From Hyphomicrobiales bacterium (lineage in GTDB: Bacteria > Pseudomonadota > Alphaproteobacteria > Rhizobiales > Beijerinckiaceae), in contig JAQGKM010000176.1 of assembly GCA_028290125.1 (NCBI GenBank), positions 1-10,677 on the forward strand: 10,677 nt of DNA, in the 5' to 3' direction. The notes beneath the pieces were generated by a model. It made no database searches and was not told the DNA's origin. It saw only the letters and a program-made list of their open reading frames with translations. The position numbers and the translations under genes were made by a program. Positions 5,266 to 10,677 of the stretch are shown piece by piece. The number at the start of each line of letters is the position of its first letter. Position 1 is the stretch's first letter.

Positions 5266-7092
5266 CTATTCTACCGTAACGCTCTTGGCGAGGTTGCGGG
5301 GCTGGTCGACGTCTTTGCCCATGACCACAGCTGTGTGATAGGCGAGCATCTGCACCGGCACGGCGTACGGAATGGCCGCGAAATCCGGCGCCATGTCGGG
5401 CATCGCGATGGTGGCGAAGAACGGCACGGCGGATTCATGCTTTGCGCGCGCGTCGCCGATCAGCACGATCTTGCCGCCGCGCGCGGCGACCTCCTGCATG
5501 TTCGACACGGTCTTTTCGAACACCGCATCGAAGGGCGCCAGCACGATCACCGGCATGGCCTCGTCGATCAGCGCGATCGGACCGTGCTTCAGTTCGCCCG
5601 CCGCATAGCCCTCGGCGTGGATGTACGAGATTTCCTTGAGCTTCAGCGCGCCTTCGAGCGCCAGCGGGTAATTCGTGCCGCGGCCGAGATAGAGCACGTC
5701 CTTCGCCTTGGCGAGATCGCGCGCCAGCGCCTCGATCTGCGGCTCGCGCTTGAACGCTTCCGCCATCAGCCCGGGCATGGAGATAAGATCGGCGACCAGT
5801 TCCGCCTCGCGCGTGGCGTCCAGAGCGCCGCGCGCGCTGCCGAAGCCGACCGCGAGACAGGCGAGCACGGCGAGCTGGCAGGTGAAGGCCTTGGTCGAAG
5901 CCACGCCAATCTCCGGCCCCGCCAGTGTGGCGGCGACGACGTCGCTTTCACGCGCGATCGTCGACGTCTGCACATTGACGACCGACAGGATGTGCTGGCC
6001 CTGCTCTTTCGCATAACGCAGCGCCGCCAGCGTGTCGGCGGTCTCGCCCGATTGCGACACGACGATCATCAGGCCGCCGTCGACCATCGGCGCGTCGCGA
6101 TAGCGGAATTCGCTTGCGACGTCGATCTCGACCGGCAGGCGCGCATAGCGCTCGAACCAGTATTTGGCGATGAGGCCCGCGTAATAGGCTGTGCCGCAGG
6201 CGGAAATGGTGATGCGCGTGAGTGTCTTCGGATCGAACGGCAGCTCGAACGGCAGCCGCACGGCGCCGGACGACATGTCGAGATAATGCGCCAGCGTGCG
6301 GCCGACGACTTCCGGCTGCTCGTGGATTTCCTTCGCCATGAAGTGGCGATGGTTGCCCTTGTCGACGAGGAAGGCGGAGGCCTGCGTCTGCACTTTCGCG
6401 CGGCGCGCCGGGAGGCCTGAAGCGTCGAAGAACTGCGCGCCTTTCGGCGTCAGCACCACCCAATCGCCGTCATCCAGATAGGTGATCGTGTTGGTGAAGG
6501 GCGCCAGCGCGAGCGCGTCGGAACCCAGATACATCTCGCCCTCGCCCCAGCCCACCGCCAGCGGCGCGCCCTGGCGTGCGCCGATCAGAAGATCCGGCTC
6601 GCCATTAAAGATGAAGGCCAGCGCGAAGGCGCCGCGCAGACGCGGCAGCGCGGCGGCGACGGCGTCGCGGGCGGAATGACCCTTCTGCATCTCGTCGGTG
6701 ACGAGATGGGCGACAACCTCGGTGTCGGTCTCGGTCTTGAAGACATGGCCGCGCGCGGTCAGCTCCTCGCGCAGCTCGCGGAAATTCTCGATGATGCCGT
6801 TATGGACGACCGCGACCCTGTCGGTCGCGTGCGGATGGGCGTTGTTCTCGGTCGGGCGGCCATGCGTGGCCCAGCGGGTGTGGCCGATGCCGACGGCGCC
6901 CTTCAGCGGATGCTCCTGCAGCTTCGCCGCGAGGTTCTTCAGCTTGCCTTCGGCGCGCACGCGGGTGAGGCGCCCGTTCTCCAGCGTGGCGACGCCGGCT
7001 GAATCGTAGCCGCGATATTCCAGCCGGCGGAGCGACTCCACGATCTGCTCCGCGACGGGCGAGGCGCCCACGATCCCGACGATGCCGCACAT
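5266..7092 (-). CDS. glmS: Glutamine--fructose-6-phosphate aminotransferase (isomerizing), GlmS
   Basis: GlmS makes glucosamine-6-phosphate from fructose-6-phosphate and glutamine, the first committed step toward UDP-GlcNAc. The protein is full length at 608 residues. The N-terminal glutaminase domain starts MCGIVGIVG, with Cys2 as the nucleophile, followed by GIGHTRWATHG, HNGIIENF and TETDTEVVAHL. Two SIS sugar-isomerase domains follow: the first with SQSGETADTLAALR, the second with LKEISYIHAE and GELKHGP, which carry the catalytic Glu and ring-opening His. The C-terminal tail DQPRNLAKSVTVE holds the Schiff-base lysine (Lys603). The ATG at 7090-7092 is preceded by AGGGAG at about 11 bases, a slightly long spacing. 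Transcribed after glmU and before DUF502 on the same strand. No glmS ribozyme was recognised upstream; that element is typical of Firmicutes. Confidence 0.98.
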   Translation of the reverse strand: MCGIVGIVGASPVAEQIVESLRRLEYRGYDSAGVATLENGRLTRVRAEGKLKNLAAKLQEHPLKGAVGIGHTRWATHGRPTENNAHPHATDRVAVVHNGIIENFRELREELTARGHVFKTETDTEVVAHLVTDEMQKGHSARDAVAAALPRLRGAFALAFIFNGEPDLLIGARQGAPLAVGWGEGEMYLGSDALALAPFTNTITYLDDGDWVVLTPKGAQFFDASGLPARRAKVQTQASAFLVDKGNHRHFMAKEIHEQPEVVGRTLAHYLDMSSGAVRLPFELPFDPKTLTRITISACGTAYYAGLIAKYWFERYARLPVEIDVASEFRYRDAPMVDGGLMIVVSQSGETADTLAALRYAKEQGQHILSVVNVQTSTIARESDVVAATLAGPEIGVASTKAFTCQLAVLACLAVGFGSARGALDATREAELVADLISMPGLMAEAFKREPQIEALARDLAKAKDVLYLGRGTNYPLALEGALKLKEISYIHAEGYAAGELKHGPIALIDEAMPVIVLAPFDAVFEKTVSNMQEVAARGGKIVLIGDARAKHESAVPFFATIAMPDMAPDFAAIPYAVPVQMLAYHTAVVMGKDVDQPRNLAKSVTVE

Positions 7093-7211
7093 GCGTTCAA
7101 ATACTCCCTGACGCCTGGCGGCTTTGCTAGACCGGGGCGGCGTCGCCCATCAACACACATTGCATTGCAAATCGTTACGGCGAAATTGCATCGGCGTAAA
7201 ATCCGGGGCGT
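7093..7211 (-). promoter_or_regulatory. glmU-glmS intergenic region with three ATTGCA repeats
   Basis: This 119-base gap holds no gene. On the plus strand ATTGCA occurs at 7159-7164, 7164-7169 and 7185-7190, the last two 21 bases (two helical turns) apart, and the middle copy overlaps the palindrome TTGCAA. This spacing could suit a regulator. Possible minus-strand hexamers (TTGATG then TAGCAA with an 18-base gap) are weak. The gap is wide enough for glmS to have its own promoter, but none can be called with confidence. Confidence 0.3.
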
Positions 7212-8579
7212 TCACCGGTTCTTCGGACGCCGCGCCTGCGCTGCCCGAAAGCGCGTCGCCCAGCCGGGCTTTTCGGCCTGCGTTCCGCGCTCCAGAGCGA
7301 GCGAGTCGGGCGCGACATCCTTGGTGATGACCGAGCCGGAGCCGACATAGGCGCCCGCGCCGATCCGCACGGGCGCGACGAGGGACGAGTTGGAGCCGAC
7401 GAAGGCGCCCTCCCCGATATCGGTCCGGGCCTTGTTGAAGCCATCGTAATTGCAGGTGATCGTCCCGGCGCCGATGTTGGCGTTCGCGCCCACGCTGGCG
7501 TCGCCGATATAGCTGAGGTGGCTGATCTTGGCGCCGGCCCCGATCTTCGCCGCCTTGATCTCCACGAAATTGCCGACCTTCGACTTCGGGCCAAGATCGG
7601 CCCTGGGCCGCAGCCGCGCATAGGGGCCGGCGGTCGCGCCGGCGCGCACCGTTGCGCCCTCGAGATGCGTGAACGCGTGGATGACGGCGCCATCCTCGAC
7701 GACGCAGCCAGGCAGGAACACGACGTTGGGCTCGACCAGCACGTCTCGGCCGAGCTTCGTGTCGTGCGAGAAGAAGACCGTCTCGGGTGCGATCAGCGTC
7801 GCGCCGTCGCGCATGGCGGCCTCGCGCATGCGGGCCTGGAAGATCGCCTCGGCGGCAGCCAGCTGGACACGATCGTTGACGCCCATCACCTCATGTTTGC
7901 CGGCGAGCACATGCACGGCGGCGAGGCTCGCGGCGCGGGCCGCCTCGACTGCGTCGGTGAGGTAAAACTCCTTCTGGACGTTGGCGTTGCCGATCGCGTC
8001 CAGCAACGACAGGGCGTCGCGTCCCGACAACGCCATCAGCCCGGCGTTGCAGAGCCCGACGCGGCGCTCGGCCTCGCTCGCATCCTTGTGCTCGCGGATC
8101 GCGACCAGGCGTCCGTCGGCGATCAGCAGGCGGCCGTAGCCAGTCGGATCCGCCGGCTCGAAGCCGAGCGCCGCCAAGGCCGCGCCATCCGCAAGCGCGG
8201 CGCGCAGCCGTCGCAAGGTTTCGGGCGTCACCAGCGGCGTATCGGCAAAAAGAACGAGCACGTCGTCGTAGCCGCGCGCCAGCGCCGAGCGGGCGGCGAG
8301 CACGGCGTGCGCAGTGCCGAGCCGCTCCGTCTGCACGTAGATTTCGGCGCCGGGCGACGCGGCACGCGCGGCCTCCGCCACATCCTCGCGGCCAGGACCG
8401 ACCACGACTGCGACCGCGTCGGCGCCTGCAGCGCCGAGGCTCGCCAGCACGTGCGCCAGCATCGAACGTCCGCCGACCTCGTGGAGAACCTTGGGGCGGG
8501 CCGACTTCATCCGCGTGCCTTCGCCGGCGGCGAGGACGATGGCGAGGCAGGTCCGCGGGTTGCGTTCAGTCGAGCTCAT
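7212..8579 (-). CDS. glmU: Bifunctional UDP-GlcNAc pyrophosphorylase / glucosamine-1-phosphate acetyltransferase, GlmU
   Basis: GlmU acetylates glucosamine-1-phosphate and then transfers UMP from UTP to give UDP-GlcNAc, the precursor of peptidoglycan and lipopolysaccharide. The N-terminal uridyltransferase domain has LAAGEGTRMKS near residue 16 and PKVLHEVGG, with the metal-binding FADTPLV further on. The C-terminal left-handed beta-helix has GPYARLRP, the catalytic His in KISHLSYIGD (about residue 354), and the acetyl-CoA site NYDGFNKART. The length of 455 residues is normal. The start is taken as ATG 8577-8579, because GGAG stands 5 bases before it. A GTG two codons upstream (8583-8585) is in frame, but it overlaps that GGAG. 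Its stop is 119 bases before glmS; the two enzymes act in the same pathway, with GlmM between them. Confidence 0.97.
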   Translation of the reverse strand: MSSTERNPRTCLAIVLAAGEGTRMKSARPKVLHEVGGRSMLAHVLASLGAAGADAVAVVVGPGREDVAEAARAASPGAEIYVQTERLGTAHAVLAARSALARGYDDVLVLFADTPLVTPETLRRLRAALADGAALAALGFEPADPTGYGRLLIADGRLVAIREHKDASEAERRVGLCNAGLMALSGRDALSLLDAIGNANVQKEFYLTDAVEAARAASLAAVHVLAGKHEVMGVNDRVQLAAAEAIFQARMREAAMRDGATLIAPETVFFSHDTKLGRDVLVEPNVVFLPGCVVEDGAVIHAFTHLEGATVRAGATAGPYARLRPRADLGPKSKVGNFVEIKAAKIGAGAKISHLSYIGDASVGANANIGAGTITCNYDGFNKARTDIGEGAFVGSNSSLVAPVRIGAGAYVGSGSVITKDVAPDSLALERGTQAEKPGWATRFRAAQARRPKNR

Positions 8580-8761
8580 GCTCACTCCGGTGTCGGTCTG
8601 TCGGCGCGCTTTGGGCGATGCTCGCGTAACAGAATAAAAAGCTCTCGAATCAGCACGTCATGCCACAAAATCCGGCTCGCGGATTGCCATTTTACTCTAT
8701 AGATAAGCAAGGCGCTTCCGGAGATGGATGCGTCGCGCCTATCGGAGCCGAAAACCCCAAT
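8580..8761. promoter_or_regulatory. Divergent control region between glmU and opgG
   Basis: About 180 bases lie between the two start codons and should contain promoters for both directions. AT-rich pockets are visible at 8630-8640 (AGAATAAAAAG) and 8684-8710 (TTGCCATTTTACTCTATAGA and following), standing out from the GC-rich surroundings. I could not find a hexamer pair with correct spacing in either direction, so no exact promoter is called. In-frame codons upstream of opgG (from ATG 8660) are not protein-like for this family and have no Shine-Dalgarno sequence. Confidence 0.4.
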
Positions 8762-10321
8762 ATGTACAAGCGTAGGGATCTGCTGAAACTCGCCGCGGGC
8801 TCCGTTGCCGCGGCCGTGGTCGACTCGACTGCGGCGCACGCGCAAAGCACCACGCCATCACCAGCCCCGGCGACCGCGCCGGAGCCGCAGCCCCAGAGTT
8901 TCGACGCGGGGCGCATTCTCGACATGGCGCGCGATCTCGCCAAGCGTCCCTACAAGGCGCCCAACGCGCCGCTCGGCGACCCCTTCGCCAGCCTGCCCTA
9001 CGATCTCTACGCCGGGATCAAGAGCAAGCCCGACAATTACATCTGGAAGAACGACAACACCGGCTTTGTCATCGAGCCGCTGCATCGCGGCTTCATCTTC
9101 TCCGCGCCGATGCAGATTAACGTCGTCGAGAACGGCTTCGAGCGGAAGCTCGCCTACGCGACCGACCTGTTTGAATTCGGAAAGCTCTCGATCCCCGCCA
9201 ATATCGGCGATATCGGCTTCTCCGGGTTCCGCATCCTGCGTCCTCTGGACGGGAAGCTGTCGGAAGTCGCCATCTTCCAAGGCGCCAGCTTCTTCCGTGC
9301 GCGGGCCAACCACCAGAACTTCGGCGTCGTGGCACGCGGCCTGTCGATCCGCACGGCGGATCCCCGCGGTGAGGAGACGCCGTCTTTCCGCGCGATCTGG
9401 ATCGAGAAGCCGACGCTCGCCGGCAATGCGATCATCATGCATGCGCTGCTCGACTCCGAGAGCGTGACCGGCGCCTACCGCTTCACGCTGCGGCCGGGCG
9501 ACGCGACGATCATCGACACCGAATGCACGCTGTTCGCGCGCGTCAATGTCGACCATTACGGCATCGCCACCATGGCCGGCACCTATGTGTTTGGCCCGCT
9601 CGACCGTCGCCGCGACGACATTCGCCCCGCCGCGCATGAAGTGTCGGGTCTGCAGATGCTCAACGGCGCGAATGAATGGCTGTGGCGCCCGGTGTCGAGC
9701 CGCGAGACGCTGCAGGTGTCGGCCTTCGTCGACTCCAACCCGCACGGGTTCGGATTTCTCCAGCGCGAGCGCAGCTTCACGCAGTTTCAGGATGATTCCC
9801 AGCATTGGGAATGGCGCCCGTCGCTGTGGATCGAACCGATCGGCGAGTGGGGTCCGGGCGAGGTGACGCTGGTCGAAATCCCGTCCGAATCCGAAGTGAA
9901 CGGCAACATGATCGCCTATTGGCGCGCCAAGCAGCCGCTCGCCGCCGGAGCTGAGGTCTCCTATGCCTATCGCCAGTTCTGGTGCTGGCAGGCGCCCAAC
10001 CGTCCGCCGCTCGCGCAGGTCGCGGGATCGCGGTCTGGCCGCGCCACGGGCCAATCAGGGGCGCGAAGGCGCCGCTTTCTGGTCGACTTTACCGGCGATA
10101 TCATCGCCGACCCGCAACGCGCGCCGGAGATCAACGCCAACCTGAACGCCTCGCCGGGCGCCATTTCCTCTGTCCGTACTTTCCTGGATCGCGAGCGCAA
10201 GAGCATGCGCGTGATCTTCGACATGGACGCCGGGAGCGAAGCGCTCAGCGAATTGCGTCTGTTGCTTGAATCCCAAGGCAAGCCGATCAGCGAGACCTGG
10301 CTGTATAGATGGACACCCTGA
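8762..10321 (+). CDS. opgG: Periplasmic glucan biosynthesis protein, OpgG/OpgD (MdoG) family
   Basis: OpgG-family proteins act in the periplasm on osmoregulated periplasmic glucans made by OpgH; the related E. coli proteins have been assigned to a beta-1,2-glucanase family (GH186). The protein is 519 residues. It opens with a twin-arginine signal, MYKRRDLLKLAAGS, with likely cleavage after AHA (residue 27). The family domain runs from about residue 47 (FDAGRILDMARDLAKRPY) and contains DIGFSGFRILRP, GASFFRARAN, HALLDSESVTGAYRF, EWLWRP, FQDD at 342-345, RPSLWIEPIGEWGPGEVTLV and RFLVDFTGD. The ATG 8762 is chosen because it places the RR motif at residues 4-5; its Shine-Dalgarno sequence (GGAG, 14 bases away) is poor. 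The Tat signal resembles E. coli OpgD rather than OpgG, so the OpgG/OpgD name is open. It overlaps opgH by 13 bases. Confidence 0.9.
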   Translation: MYKRRDLLKLAAGSVAAAVVDSTAAHAQSTTPSPAPATAPEPQPQSFDAGRILDMARDLAKRPYKAPNAPLGDPFASLPYDLYAGIKSKPDNYIWKNDNTGFVIEPLHRGFIFSAPMQINVVENGFERKLAYATDLFEFGKLSIPANIGDIGFSGFRILRPLDGKLSEVAIFQGASFFRARANHQNFGVVARGLSIRTADPRGEETPSFRAIWIEKPTLAGNAIIMHALLDSESVTGAYRFTLRPGDATIIDTECTLFARVNVDHYGIATMAGTYVFGPLDRRRDDIRPAAHEVSGLQMLNGANEWLWRPVSSRETLQVSAFVDSNPHGFGFLQRERSFTQFQDDSQHWEWRPSLWIEPIGEWGPGEVTLVEIPSESEVNGNMIAYWRAKQPLAAGAEVSYAYRQFWCWQAPNRPPLAQVAGSRSGRATGQSGARRRRFLVDFTGDIIADPQRAPEINANLNASPGAISSVRTFLDRERKSMRVIFDMDAGSEALSELRLLLESQGKPISETWLYRWTP

Positions 10322-10677
10322 CACAAGCCGAGGACGTCCGCCGCGACGCGTCCGAACATGGCGGCGCCGCGCTCGCCGCCGCCGCGGTTGCGCCCATGCC
10401 GGTCGAGTCGCCTCTGGCGATGCCCGTGCAGAACTTCCGCCGCTTTGACGCGAGCGAGCGCCGCGCGTGGACAATGCCCGCGCTCGCCTACACGCCCTGG
10501 GCCTCGCGCCTGCTGGTGTTCGGCGGCGGCCTGCTGCTGACGATCTACGGCGCGATGGAAATGTTCGCGGTCGTGAACGTCGGCGCCATCACGCCGCTGA
10601 AATGGGCGCTGCTGGTTCTCTTCGTCGCCAATTTCTCCTGGATCGCGATCGCCTTCACGAGCGGCGTGCTGGGTTTC
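10309..10677 (+). CDS. opgH: Glucan biosynthesis glucosyltransferase OpgH (MdoH), N-terminal 123 residues, gene runs off the right edge
   Basis: OpgH is the inner-membrane, family-2 glucosyltransferase that builds and exports the glucan backbone from UDP-glucose. Only 123 codons are present, so the catalytic domain is not visible. The recognisable parts are VESPLAMPVQNF at residues 32-43, a first membrane segment at about 64-89 (WASRLLVFGGGLLLTIYGAM...), and a second at 97-123 (LKWALLVLFVANFSWIAIAF then TSGVLGF), which is typical of the start of the OpgH membrane core. The first ATG (10309) overlaps the end of opgG by 13 bases and has no clear Shine-Dalgarno sequence, so translation is probably coupled. 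ATGs at codons 30 and 38 are possible alternative starts. The N-terminal tail is shorter than that of E. coli OpgH. Confidence 0.9.
   Translation, partial: MDTLTQAEDVRRDASEHGGAALAAAAVAPMPVESPLAMPVQNFRRFDASERRAWTMPALAYTPWASRLLVFGGGLLLTIYGAMEMFAVVNVGAITPLKWALLVLFVANFSWIAIAFTSGVLGF

Noticed and set aside
4450..6420. 656-codon open frame on the plus strand opposite DUF502 and glmS
   Set aside because: It crosses two well-supported minus-strand genes and their gap, and its Arg/His/Asp-rich composition is typical of antisense reading; no motif was seen.
7093..7211. glmS ribozyme or riboswitch before glmS
   Set aside because: The gap is short, shows no recognisable ribozyme core, and this element is characteristic of Firmicutes.
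7518..8702. 394-codon open frame on the plus strand opposite glmU
   Set aside because: Antisense to a complete GlmU with all catalytic motifs; no domain or ribosome-binding site supports it.
8660..8761. Upstream extension of opgG from ATG 8660
   Set aside because: The 34 extra residues would bury the Tat signal inside the protein, and there is no Shine-Dalgarno sequence before 8660.
8582..8845. 87-codon minus-strand frame spanning the glmU-opgG gap
   Set aside because: It would overlap the N-terminus of opgG and the control region, and its sequence resembles no protein family I recognise.
8858..10054. 398-codon open frame on the minus strand opposite opgG
   Set aside because: Antisense to a family-typical OpgG; composition and lack of motifs indicate a shadow frame.

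Overview
This is a GC-rich stretch of an alphaproteobacterial chromosome, most likely order Hyphomicrobiales (Rhizobiales). The reasons are the gene content and order (sdhE-mfd divergent from recG, then DUF502-glmS-glmU) and the short inverted repeats of the 'GTCATTGCG...AAGCAATCCAG' type that are abundant in Bradyrhizobium-like genomes. The genus cannot be fixed from the window alone.

Layout. Bases 1-1297 (minus strand) hold the first 330 codons of mfd, running off the left edge, and just upstream of it sdhE. Both are read from a good sigma70-type promoter at 1355-1383. recG follows on the plus strand (1501-3606). Between the 3' end of recG and the glm block lies a small accessory patch: two facing repeat arms (3612-3740), another partial repeat, and a hicA-hicB type II toxin-antitoxin pair on the minus strand (4397 to 3808). 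The pair has its own AT-rich promoter carrying a perfect 14-bp palindrome. A stem-loop at 4452-4478 separates it from the next unit.

Bases 4489-8579 (minus strand) carry glmU, glmS and a DUF502 membrane protein. GlmS makes glucosamine-6-phosphate, and GlmU performs the last two steps to UDP-GlcNAc for peptidoglycan and lipopolysaccharide; the enzyme between them in the pathway (GlmM) is not in the window. Divergent from glmU, on the plus strand, are opgG (periplasmic glucan protein with a twin-arginine signal peptide) and opgH (inner-membrane glucosyltransferase, only 123 codons present). These overlap by 13 bases and make osmoregulated periplasmic glucans.

Assessment: most of the window is conserved housekeeping DNA (transcription-coupled repair, fork rescue, SDH flavinylation, amino-sugar supply, periplasmic glucans). 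I found no clear new multi-gene system. The most interesting parts are the hicAB patch at the recG end, whose HicA lacks the usual catalytic histidine, its palindromic near-leaderless promoter, the repeats around it, and the Tat-type leader on OpgG. No tRNA, rRNA, CRISPR array, insertion sequence or broken gene was seen.
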